64,000 nt of DNA from DASSSQ01 sp963839285 (GTDB lineage Bacteria; Actinomycetota; Thermoleophilia; Gaiellales; Gaiellaceae): contig CAWIUN010000010.1 in the NCBI GenBank assembly GCA_963839285.1, positions 62,001 to 126,000 on the forward strand. Direction: 5' to 3'. Under the pieces are notes generated by a model that ran no database searches, had not been told where the DNA came from, and saw only the letters and a program-made list of their open reading frames with translations. This document shows positions 44,914 through 53,367 of the stretch, piece after piece (the first letter of the stretch is position 1; every line of letters starts with the position of its first letter). Made by a program: the position numbers and the translations under genes.

Positions 44914-47344
44914 TGCTCCTCGTCTGCGAGATCGAGCTCGGGGGCGCGGAGCCCGACCGAGTCGAGCAGCCGGACGACCTCGTCGCCGTGCAGCTCGCGC
45001 CGCTCGGCCAGCGTCGTCGCGATCCGGTCGACCCCCTCGCGGTTGGCGCGCACGAGGTTGTAGGCGGTGACGAAGGCGTGCCCGAGGAGCTGGGCCGCCG
45101 CGTCGCGCTGGTCGCGGTCGCGGAGGACGGCTCCGACCGGGTCGGCGGTCATCGCGTTGCCGCCGTGCGTCGAGTTCATGACGTGCCGGCCGATCGTCTG
45201 CAGCCGCTTCGCCACGACGCTCCCGCGTCTGCTCCTCCGTCTCGTCCGCGAAGCCGCCCGAGACGGGCAGGGGCGGCGGCGCCATCCCCCAGGCGCCGAC
45301 CATCATCGCCGCGAGCGTGGTCGCGCTCTGGACGTCGCCGCCGACGCCGCGCGAGTTCTCGCCGTAGAAGACGTGCTCGGCGGCCATCGCCCCGAGCGTC
45401 CAGGCCAGCCGGGCCATGTCCTCGGAGCGCCAGGCCGAGAAGCGCTCCTCCTTCTCCATCGCCTGGTGGTGGCCGAGCGAGCCGCCGCGCATCTTGATCG
45501 AGAGCCGGGTCGACTCGCTGCCCTGCATGTAGACATGGCCGGTGGCGGCATGGCCCGCCTCGTGGATCGCGACCGCGCGCGTCTCGGAGGGCACGTAGTC
45601 GATCCCGATGGCGGTGCCCGACTCGATCGTGGTCATCGCCTCGACGATGTCGCTCCGCGAGAAGGCCGAGCGCCCGTCGTGCTGGGCGTAGGTCAGCGCC
45701 ATCGAGCAGACCTGGTCGATCATCGCCGGCGAGTAGCCGTTCGTCATCCGCGCCAGCTCGTCCCGGGCGTGCGAGAGGTCGAGGTCGGAGTCGTGCGCGA
45801 CCTTGCCGAGGTAGAGGTCGAAGATGTCCTTGCGGTCGTCCTTCGTCGGCGTCCGGAACCAGACGTGGCGGCCCATCCGGCCCGGCCGGATCAGGGCCGG
45901 GTCGAGGTTCTCGAGCGGCACGTTGGTGGCGCCGATGAAGAAGATCTGGTCGCCGCGCGGGCTTCGGGGCGGGCAGCCGCAGCGAGACCCCGCCGAGCCG
46001 GCGCGGGACGAGGTAGGTCGCGTCGAGCAGCGTGTTCAGGCGATTCGTGAGCACGCGGCGTCCGAACGGCGGGTTGTCGATCCCGTCCATCGTCACGAGC
46101 AGCTGGTTCAGCGCCAGCTGGCCGCCCATGCCGCCCATGCCGCCGGGGAACATGAAGCCGACGACCTGGTTGAGCCGGTGGTAGACGCCCGGGTAGGGCG
46201 AGAGCGGCCGCGGCGCGCGCTCCGCGAAGAGCCGCTCGCGCCAGGCCCGCGTCTCGAGGATGCAGTCGCCGCCGGCCGAGAGCGAACCCATCGGCCCGTG
46301 GAAGAGGTAGTCCTCGAGACGCGGCGCGTCGGCGGAGAAGGTGCCCCCGGCGCCGCCCTGGAGCGCGTTGCGGCGCATCCCGACCGCGTCGATCTCGTCG
46401 ATGAAGACGATGCAGGTGCCGCCCCACTTGGCCGCGAGCCGCTTCGCCTTCCGGGCCAGGTAGCGGACGATGATCGCGTCGACGCCGATGAAGGTCGCGG
46501 CGAAGCCGGAGCCGGGGATCGAGACGAAGGGCGAGTTGAAGCCGGTCGCGATCGCCTTCGCCAGCATCGTCTTGCCGGTGCCGGGCGCGCCGAGGAACAT
46601 CAGGCCGCGCTCGCGCTTGCCGCCCGCCTGCTCGAACGCCTCGCCCGACTGCCAGAGGCTGACGACGCGCCGCACCTCCTCCTTGGCCTCGACCTGGCCG
46701 CGGACGTCCTCGAGCTTGACGCCCCACTGCGCGTCGCCGGGCTCGTAGCCGCGGATCTGCGAGATCCCCATCAGGAGCAGCGGCCCCATCAGGATCGCGA
46801 AGTTGGCGAAGAAGAGGAAGAAGACGACGACCACCTGCATCCAGAAGGCCGGCGTCGAGAGGATCCGCCCGAGGCCGCTGAAGATCGTCCCGAAGGTGCC
46901 CGTCCAGGAGCCCTCGCCGTTCTTGAGCACCTGGAAGAGCCAGACGACGGTGACGATCGCGAGGATCCAGGTCGCGAGCTGGACGCGCCGCTGCCAGAAC
47001 CAGGCGCGGCGGCGGGCGACGACGTCGTCCTCGCGCAGACGGGCGTCGTCGGTGCCGAAGAGCGTCGGCCAGGGGATCAGCCGGCGCAGGACGAGGTCGA
47101 GCAGGCCGCGGAAGCCGATCACGACGAGCAGCGCGACCACGATCGCCCAGCCGGCCGAGAGGCCCGCCTGGCGATGGAACCAGACGAACGCCGCCGGGCT
47201 CGTCAGGAGGGCGACGCCGGTCGCGGCCCGCCGCAGCCGCCGCCACTCGTCGGCGAGCTCGCGGTTGGCGGCCGTGCCCGCGAAGCGGGGTGACAGCGTC
47301 GACCTCTGTCGCCATCGTCCGTAAAGGATAGACGCGGACGGCAC
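44898..47344 (-). CDS. FtsH-like AAA+ membrane zinc protease (two frameshifts)
   Basis: About 815 residues. Four membrane segments (to about residue 185: ATWILAIVTVVWLFQVL, FWMQVVVVFFLFFANFAIL), AAA+ domain with Walker A GAPGTGKT, pore/aromatic region GSGFAATFIG, Walker B CIVFIDEIDAVG, then an unusual insertion of about 100 residues (NALQGGAGGTFSADAP to PGGMGGMGG) before LLVTMDGID, second region of homology ATNVPLENLDPALIRPGRMG, and the zinc site HEAGHAATGH. Frame breaks near 45960 and 45215. The end matches ELDLADEEQWPRL. GTG 47344 opens the longest form; ATG 47315 in the next frame (MATEVDAVTP) could be the true start if one base is wrong. A divergent FtsH paralogue, not the housekeeping one. 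Confidence 0.85.
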
Positions 47345-47367
47345 AAGGAGAGGTAAAGATCAGCTCG

Positions 47368-48508
47368 GTGCATCAGCCGAGCCGGGACGACGGCTTCACC
47401 GAGGCGCAGGTCGAGCGCGCCCGCCGCTACCACCGGCCGCTCTACCGCGCCCTCGTGGCCGAGACGGGGCTCTCGCTGGGAGCGCTCGCCGCGCTCGCGT
47501 TCGCGGCCCCGCTCGGCTGGGCGGGCGCGGCTCCCGTGGGCCGCCGGCGTCCTCTGCCTCGCCGCCGCCGCGACCGCGGCGACCTGGCTCGTGCGCCTGC
47601 CCTTCGCCGCCTACCGGCACCGCCGCGACCGCGCCTGGGAGCTGACCGCGCAGGCCTGGCGCGGCTGGGCGGCCGATCGCGGCAAGGGCCTCGCCGTCGG
47701 GACCGTGCTCGCAGCCGTCGCGCTCGAGCCGCTCGTCGGCCTCGCCCGCGCGCTGCCGTCGGCGTGGCCGGCCGCCGCCGCGGGCGCCTCGGCGCTGCTC
47801 GTGCTCGCGGGCGGCTTCGTCGCGCCCGTCGTGCTCGAGCCGCTCTTCAACCGCTTCGCGCCGCTCGAGGACGCGGAGCTCGCCGGGCGGCTCCGCGACC
47901 TCTCGGTCCGCGCCGGCGTGCCGGTGCGCGAGGTGCTCGTCGCCGACGCGAGCCGGCGCACGCGGCGCCACAACGCCTACGTCTCGGGGCTCGGCAGGAC
48001 GCGCCGCGTCGTCGTCTGGGACACGCTGCTCGAGGCCGCGGACGCGGATCAGGTCGCGCTCGTCGTCGCCCACGAGCTCGGGCACCGCCGGCACCGCCAC
48101 CTCGCGCTCCTGACCGGCCTCGGCATGGCCGGAGCCGCCGCCTTCGTCGTCGTGCTCTGGGCGCTGCCGCTCGACGTCGGCGCGGCGCGCACGGTGCCGG
48201 CGCTGCTGCTCGTCGGCTCCGGGCTCGAGCTGCTGGCGCTGCCGTTCGGGTCGGCGCTCTCGCGGCGGCTCGAGCGCACGGCCGACCGCTTCTCGCTCGA
48301 GCTGACGCACGACCTCCCGGCCTACGAGGGCGCCTTCCGGGAGCTCGCCGTCGCCAACCTCGCCGACCTCGAGCCGCCGCGCGCCGCGTACCTGACCCTG
48401 TTCTCGCACCCGACGGCGCCCGAGCGGCTGGCGGCAGGGCGAGCCTGGGCGCTGCATCGAAGACACTTGACAGACATCATTAGTGATGTCATAGTGATGT
48501 CGCCATGA
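47368..48508 (+). CDS. M48 family zinc endopeptidase, Ste24/HtpX-like (frameshifted)
   Basis: About 380 residues. Helices at the N-terminus (LSLGALAALAFAAPLGW), a break near 47545, then LPFAAYRHRRDRAWELTAQAWRGW, LEPLFNRFAPLEDAEL, the active site VVAHELGHRRHRH and the third ligand region ERTADRFSLEL. This is the CAAX-protease/Ste24 layout. Divergent from the FtsH-like gene, with 23 bases between starts. The last 14 codons (LTDIISDVIVMSP) are coded by the promoter and operator of the next gene, so the natural end may be slightly earlier. Membrane proteostasis is the likely role. Confidence 0.85.
48467..48501 (+). promoter_or_regulatory. promoter with three-half-site operator for the RHH gene
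   Basis: TTGACA (48467-48472), 17 bases, CATAGT (48490-48495). Between and across them: GACATCA (48473-48479) and TGATGTC (48484-48490) as an inverted pair, and a further TGATGTC at 48495-48501, giving two AGTGATGTC direct repeats 11 bases apart. Transcription should start at about 48502-48505, at the ATG, so the mRNA is probably leaderless. It lies inside the end of the peptidase frame. Confidence 0.75.
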
Positions 48509-48951
48509 ACCTGACCCTCGTGATCGACGGCCTCAAGCAGGAGCTGACCGCCGTCGCCGAGCTCGGCGACGAGCGCGCCGCCCAGGTCGGGCAGCGGCTC
48601 GCCGACGCGCTCGGCGCCAACCTGCGCCTGCGCCTGCTCGACGTGCTCTCGCAGGCGGCGCTCGAGCTCTCCTCGAGCCTGCCCGGCGGCCACGTCGAGG
48701 TCCGGCTCGCCGGCCAGGAGCCCGAGCTCGTCTACGTCGAGGGCGAGCCCGAGCCCGGCACCGCCGGCGAGGACCTCTCCGCCCGGATCACCCTCCGCCT
48801 GCCGGCGTCGCTCAAGTCCGGCGTCGAGTCGGCGGCCGCCCGGGAGGGCGTCTCCGTCAACGCCTGGCTCGTCCGCGCCCTCGCGCGCGCCGTCGAGTCC
48901 CGGCCGCGCAGCGGCCCGGGCCGGCGCCTGACCGGCTACGGCCGCAGCTGA
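48505..48951 (+). CDS. ribbon-helix-helix (HicB-like) regulator
   Basis: 148 residues. A hydrophobic N-terminal domain (LTLVIDGLKQELTAVAELG) and a C-terminal RHH DNA-binding unit (about 100-135): ARITLRLPASLKSGVESAAAREGVSVNAWLVRALARAV, split in nature into a beta-strand (ITLRLP) and two helices. Its ATG lies directly at the predicted transcription start of a promoter carrying three TGATGTC half-sites, as expected for autorepression by an RHH protein. It precedes a DUF4097 gene, a pairing common in actinobacteria where the protein is often called HicB-family although no toxin is present. Confidence 0.82.
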   Translation: MNLTLVIDGLKQELTAVAELGDERAAQVGQRLADALGANLRLRLLDVLSQAALELSSSLPGGHVEVRLAGQEPELVYVEGEPEPGTAGEDLSARITLRLPASLKSGVESAAAREGVSVNAWLVRALARAVESRPRSGPGRRLTGYGRS

Positions 48952-48962
48952 AAGGAGCACCG

Positions 48963-49763
48963 ATGGAACGCAGCTTCCCCACGCCCACACCGCCCCGGCT
49001 CGACCTCCGCGTCCCCGCGGGCCAGATCACCGTCGAGACCGACGACGGGGCCGACGAGACCTCGGTCGACCTCGAAGGCCCGGCCGAGGCGCTCGAGAAC
49101 GCCACCGTCGAGCAGCGCGGCGACACCGTCGTCGTCGAGGTGCGCGACCGCAAGGGCCTGCTCGGCGTCCGCAGCGCCGAGGTGTACCTGCGCGTGCGCT
49201 GCCCGGACGGCGCCGCGGCGACCGTCCGCACGAAGTCGGCCGACCTCGTCGTCCGCGGCCTGCTCGAGCGCCTCGACGCCGCCACGGCGTCGGGCGACCT
49301 GCTCGCCGACCGCGTCGCCGGCGAGGCGTCGCTGAAGAGCGCGAGCGGCGACCTCCGGCTCGGCGACGTCGGCGGCGACGTCTCGCTGAACACCGCCTCC
49401 GGCGACGCGGCGGTCGGCCGGATCGGCGGCGCACTCCGGGCCAACCTGGTCTCCGGCGACCTCGAGGTCCGCGCCGTCGGCGGCGCCGTCGCCGTCAACA
49501 CCGTCTCCGGGGACGTCGAGGTCGGCTCCGTCCGCGAGGGCGAGGCACGGCTCCAGTCCGTCTCCGGCGACGTCGAGGTCGGGATCCGCCGCGGCTCCCG
49601 CGTCCACGTCGACGCCTCGACCCTCTCCGGCGACACCCGCTCGGAGCTCGACCTCGGCGACGATCCCGCCGCCGAGGACGGGCCGCTCGTCGAGCTCCGC
49701 GTCAAGACCGTCAGCGGCGACGTCTCCGTCGTCCGCGCGACCCAGGAGGTGCACCAGTCGTGA
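48963..49763 (+). CDS. DUF4097 beta-helix-like protein
   Basis: 266 residues with a run of short beta repeats: ATASGDLLADRV, SASGDLRLGDVGGDV, NTASGDAAVGRIGG, NLVSGDLEVRAVGG, NTVSGDVEVGSV, QSVSGDVEVGI and KTVSGDVSVVRA, each with an SGD turn, typical of DUF4097. No signal peptide or helix, so it stays in the cytoplasm. AAAGGAG is 5 bases before ATG 48963. Cotranscribed with the RHH gene. The role of the family is not settled; adhesin is a name, not a demonstrated function. Confidence 0.85.
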   Translation: MERSFPTPTPPRLDLRVPAGQITVETDDGADETSVDLEGPAEALENATVEQRGDTVVVEVRDRKGLLGVRSAEVYLRVRCPDGAAATVRTKSADLVVRGLLERLDAATASGDLLADRVAGEASLKSASGDLRLGDVGGDVSLNTASGDAAVGRIGGALRANLVSGDLEVRAVGGAVAVNTVSGDVEVGSVREGEARLQSVSGDVEVGIRRGSRVHVDASTLSGDTRSELDLGDDPAAEDGPLVELRVKTVSGDVSVVRATQEVHQS

Positions 49764-49876
49764 AGCGCTACCGCCGCAAGCATCGCCCGACCCCGCCGCC
49801 GGTCCCGCGCGCCGAGGTCGACCCGCGCGACTGGATCTTCGCGGACCCGCTCCGCCGTCGTCCGCCGCTGCTCTAG
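49760..49876 (+). CDS. 38-residue basic hypothetical protein
   Basis: GTG 49760 overlaps the DUF4097 stop (GTGA); product begins MKRYRRKHRPTPPPVPR and has DPRDWIFADPLRR near its end. Coupling to the upstream gene and the ordered Arg/Pro then acidic-aromatic layout favour a real gene. Its TAG overlaps, on the other strand, a TAG of the convergent frame (CTAG at 49873-49876). Confidence 0.5.
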   Translation: MKRYRRKHRPTPPPVPRAEVDPRDWIFADPLRRRPPLL

Positions 49877-50117
49877 CCCGGCCGGCCGCCGCCTTCGGCC
49901 TCCGCAGGACCGTGCCGCCGAGGGCGGTCAGGAGGCCGATCGGCGGCCCCGGCGCTCCGCGGTTGAGGCGCCGCGCCATCAGCCGCGCCTCGGCGTGCGA
50001 GGGATAGGAGCGCCGGCCGCCGGGGCAGCCGCGGACGCAGCTCCACGCGACGTCCACGTCCTCGACGCGGAAGTGCCAGCGGTGCCCGAGCACCCGGCAG
50101 GCGAGCGGCGTGCTCAC
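49873..50117 (-). CDS. small zinc-ribbon-like protein, end uncertain
   Basis: From GTG 50117: STPLACRVLGHRWHFRVEDVDVAWSCVRGCPGG and RSYPSHAEARLMARRLNRG. C-x(n)-H and CxxxC suggest a metal site like the small DUF1660-type proteins. In its own frame no stop appears for about 1.2 kb; one base shift near 49900 would end it at TAG 49873-49875 after roughly 80 residues. It overlaps the transporter stop (GTGA). Function unknown. Confidence 0.5.
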
Positions 50118-52000
50118 CCGCGGGAGCGCTCCGGCTCCCCCACCGCCTCCCGGGCGCCGTCCGAGGCCTCGTAGCGACCGCCGTCGCGCCGGACCAGCCC
50201 GGCGCGCTCGGCCTCCCTGAGCGCGCTCGAGAAGCGGCCGGGGCCCCAGTAGCGGGCCCGGACGCGGCTGCGCAGCTCCTGGCGCGCCGCGGGGCCGTCC
50301 TCGACGAGGGCACGCGCGAGCGCCTCGATCTCGCTGTCGAGCCAGCTGTCCTGCTCCGGCAGCCCCGTCATCGTCCAGAAGCCGCCGGTCGTGCTCGGCC
50401 GGAAGCCGTACGGGCGTCCCCGCTCCCGCTCGCGCTCCTCGTCGCCGACCTCGTCGACCTCGTCGCGCTCGCGGCCGGTCGGCTCGTCGGCCGCCTGCTC
50501 GTCCGGCCCGTCGCCCTCGCCCCGCTCTTCCTCGGCGTCCTTCGCCGAGAGCGGCTGCGCGACGTCCTCGAGTGACTCCTGGGCCGCCTCGACGCCGAAG
50601 AGCCGGTGCATCAGCGCGCCGAAGAGCATCAGGCCGCCGCCGATCGCGTAGCCGTAGAAGATCTCGACCCGCCGCTCGCTCGCGATCAGGATCCCGTACA
50701 GGTAGGGACCGCCGACGCCGCCGATACCGGTCGCGAGCGCGTAGAAGAACGCGATCGCCATCGCCCGGATCTCGAGCGGGAAGGTCTCGGAGATCGTCAG
50801 GTAGCCCGCACTCGCTCCCGCCGAGGCGAAGAAGAAGATCACGACCCAGGCGACGGTCATCCAGATCGCGTTGCCGATCCAGCCCTGCCAGAAGAGGAAG
50901 CCCGTGATGATCGTGCACACGCCGGCGACCGCGAACGTGAGCGGGATCATCACCTTCCGGCCGATCGTGTCGAAGAACTTCCCGAGCACGAGCGGGCCGA
51001 GGAAGTTCCCGGCCGCGAACGGGATCAGGAAGAGCGGCACGATCTTCGGGCTGATGCCGAAGAAGGTCGTCACCATCAGCCCGTAGGTGAAGAAGATGGC
51101 GTTGTAGAGGAAGGCCTGCGTCAGCATGATCGAGCCGCCCGCGATCGAGCGCCTCGGGTAGACGCCGAAGAGCGTCCGGGCGATCGTGACGAAGCCCACG
51201 CTCTCGCGCTCGCGCAGCTCGATCGCCTCGTCGTCGTCCGGCTCCTCGAGCTCGTCCAGGTCCGCGTAGTCGGCCACGTCCTCCTCGATCTCGCGGACGG
51301 TCTCCTCCGCCTCCTCCTCGCGGCCGTGCACCATCAGCCAGCGCGGGCTCTCCGGGACGTACAGCCGCAGCAGCAGCAGGCCGATCGCGAGGAAGCCGCC
51401 GAGGCCGAAGGAGATCCGCCAGGCGAGGCCGCTCGGCAGCGTGTTCAGGAACACGAAGCCGAGCGAGGCGCCGACGATGGTGCCGAGCCAGTAGGAGCCG
51501 TTGATGACGAGATCGACCCAGCCGCGCACGCGGGCGGGGATCAGCTCGTCGATCGCCGAGTTGATCGCCGAGTACTCGCCGCCGATCCCGAAGCCGGTGA
51601 TGAAGCGGAAGATCGCGAACCAGACGTACGGCGTCAGGAAGCCGACCTCGAACATGCCGGCGAGCGTCGTCCCGGTGACGCCGAGCATGTAGACGAGCAG
51701 CGTGATGATGAAGAGCTTCTTCCGTCCGAAGCGGTCGGTCAGGTACCCCCAGAAGAGGGCGCCCGAGATGGCGCCGAAGAGGTAGATCGACGCCGACCCC
51801 GCGACCTGCACCGTCGAGAAGCCGATCGAGTCCTGCAGCGAGGCGCCGACCGCGCCCTTGATCGTCACCTCGAGCCCGTCGAGGATCCAGACGGTCCCGA
51901 GCGAGACGACGATCAGCCAGTGCCAGCGCGTCCACGGCAACCTGTCCATCCGCGCCGGGATCTTCGTCGTGACAGTCTCGGTCTGGATCCCGCCGGCCAT
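50114..52000 (-). CDS. MFS transporter with C-terminal winged-helix-like domain
   Basis: 628 residues, intact. Residues 20-490 are a 12-helix major facilitator: GYLTDRFGRKKLF (motif A), RFITGFGIGGEYSAINSAI, PESPRWLMVHGR, and GKFFDTIGRKVMIP repeat in the second half; the GGEYSA and PESPR features suit the sugar/organic acid:H+ symporters. A long acidic loop (about residues 225-265, EEEAEETVREIEEDV) splits the halves. After helix 12 comes an acidic linker and a domain (about 540-628) DSEIEALARALVEDGP, ARQELRSRVRARYWGPGRFSSALREAERAGLV, RRDGGRYEA, which looks like a winged helix. Substrate unknown; a transporter that also senses is a possibility. Confidence 0.82.
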   Translation of the reverse strand: MAGGIQTETVTTKIPARMDRLPWTRWHWLIVVSLGTVWILDGLEVTIKGAVGASLQDSIGFSTVQVAGSASIYLFGAISGALFWGYLTDRFGRKKLFIITLLVYMLGVTGTTLAGMFEVGFLTPYVWFAIFRFITGFGIGGEYSAINSAIDELIPARVRGWVDLVINGSYWLGTIVGASLGFVFLNTLPSGLAWRISFGLGGFLAIGLLLLRLYVPESPRWLMVHGREEEAEETVREIEEDVADYADLDELEEPDDDEAIELRERESVGFVTIARTLFGVYPRRSIAGGSIMLTQAFLYNAIFFTYGLMVTTFFGISPKIVPLFLIPFAAGNFLGPLVLGKFFDTIGRKVMIPLTFAVAGVCTIITGFLFWQGWIGNAIWMTVAWVVIFFFASAGASAGYLTISETFPLEIRAMAIAFFYALATGIGGVGGPYLYGILIASERRVEIFYGYAIGGGLMLFGALMHRLFGVEAAQESLEDVAQPLSAKDAEEERGEGDGPDEQAADEPTGRERDEVDEVGDEERERERGRPYGFRPSTTGGFWTMTGLPEQDSWLDSEIEALARALVEDGPAARQELRSRVRARYWGPGRFSSALREAERAGLVRRDGGRYEASDGAREAVGEPERSRG

Positions 52001-52100
52001 CGCCCACCCCCGCGCTCGAGCTACCAGTGCGGTTCGGCTTGCCCGCTGACGGCCTTTCGAAACGGCTTCCGATGCTTCTGCCGCAGACGGATGCGGGGAG

Positions 52101-53079
52101 CTACGAGGGCGCCGCCTGCGGACCGCACGTCGGCCCGTGCACGACGGGCACGCCGCCGCGCCACTCGAGGCGGTCGAGCCAGAGCAGCCGCCCGGGGCTC
52201 GAGGCGCCGATCCCGTTCGGCGGCCAGGCGTGGTAGACGAGCCACTCCTCGCCGCCGGCCGTGCGCACGACTGCCTGGTGCCCCGGCCCGGCCGCCCGGC
52301 AACGCGTCTTCAGGATCGGGTTCCGCGGCGAGGCCTCGCAGGGGCCGAGCGGCCCCGCGCAGGTCGCGTAGCCGACCGCGTAGTCGGCGGTGTTGTAGGC
52401 GCTGGCGGAGAAGAAGAGGACGTAGCGGCCGCCCTCGAGCCAGAGCGTCGGCGCCTCGACGAGCGGCCCCTCCCACTGCCACTGGTCGGCGGTCAGCAAC
52501 CGCGCGCGCCGGCCGACGAGCCGCCGCCCGTCCGCCGAGAGACGCTGCGCGTAGATCCAGGTCGACTTCCCGCAGCAGTTGCCGTCGTTCTTCCAGAGCA
52601 GGTAGAGGCTCCCGTCCTCGTCGCGGAAGGGGGAGGGGTCGATCGACCCGCCTTCGTCGGGCTGGCAGAGAAACGGCGTCGAGCCGGAGTCGCGGAAGGG
52701 CCCCTCCGGCTCGTCCGCCTCGGCCAGTCCCACGCACTGCACGCCCTGCTTCGTCCCGTAGGCGGCGTAGTAGAGGAGGTAGCCGGTCGCCCACGCGCAG
52801 CACCTCGGGCGCCCACGTGTGCCCCGCGGTCGCCCAGGGAGCGACCTCCGGCATCGCGTCGCCGAGCCGCTCCCAGTCGACCAGGTCACGCGACCGGGCC
52901 ACCTGGATGTTCTTGCCGTTCCCCTGCGTCGCGTAGGCGTAGTACCGGTCGCCGGCGCGGAGCACGAACGGGTCGGGGAAGTCGGCCCGCAGCACCGGGT
53001 TCGTGAACGTCCGCGGACCCTTCGCGCCGCTCTTCCCGCCGCCGCAGGCGACGAGCGCCAGCGCGAGCGGGATCAGCAC
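52101..53079 (-). CDS. GH43-family glycosidase lipoprotein (frameshifted)
   Basis: About 326 residues. GTG 53079, lipobox ALVACGGG. The five-bladed propeller signatures are NPVLRADFPDPFVLRAG (catalytic base Asp), a break near 52800, then GGSIDPSPFRDEDG (Asp) and QWEGPLVEAPTLW (acid Glu), typical of beta-xylosidases and arabinanases. The end VPVVHGPTCGPQAAPS follows the fifth blade. Exported plant-polysaccharide hydrolase; alone, with no transporter of its own. Confidence 0.85.
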
Positions 53080-53267
53080 CGAGGCGCGGAGGGCGCGATC
53101 TCACCGCCGGCAGCATACGCCGCGAGCGTCCGAGTCGCCCGGCAGGCACGGCGGGCGCGTCGAGCGTCCGGCGCGCGCCCAGCCCGACCGAGCCGGCGTT
53201 CGCGGCCGGAGAGGCGAGCCGCTGCGAGAGGAAGGAGCGCGAGCCCTGGCGGCCGGCGCGGACGAAG

Positions 53268-53340
53268 TGGGCCGTGAAGGACTCGAACCTTCGACCTTGG
53301 GATTAAGAGTCCCCTGCTCTACCAACTGAGCTAACGGCCC
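53268..53340 (-). tRNA. tRNA-Lys (anticodon CTT)
   Basis: Cloverleaf on the minus strand: acceptor GGGCCGT with ACGGCCC, D-arm TAGCTCAGTTGGTAGAGC, anticodon arm around CTCTTAA with CTT, and T-arm with GGTTCGAGTCC. Discriminator A at 53268; CCA is not encoded. It lies between GH43 and the divergent epimerase. The 188 bases at 53080-53267 show nothing else. Confidence 0.95.
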
Positions 53341-53367
53341 GCAGAACCGCGGGTAGTGTAGCCGCTC

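Noticed and set aside
40000..47300. Many long open frames antisense to the kinases and protease
   Set aside because: In DNA of this GC content, antisense frames stay open by codon bias. Their translations are repetitive Arg/Ala/Gly with no motifs.
49760..49876. Calling the RHH gene a HicAB toxin-antitoxin pair with the small downstream ORFs as toxin
   Set aside because: No HicA-like dsRBD fold is present; the downstream gene is DUF4097 and the small ORF is a 38-residue Arg/Pro-rich peptide.
48936..50117. A long minus-strand frame running from the zinc-ribbon-like ORF through the DUF4097 and RHH genes
   Set aside because: Past about 49900 it is low-complexity Ala/Asp/Arg text, antisense to well-conserved plus-strand genes; treated as a shadow caused by a lost stop.
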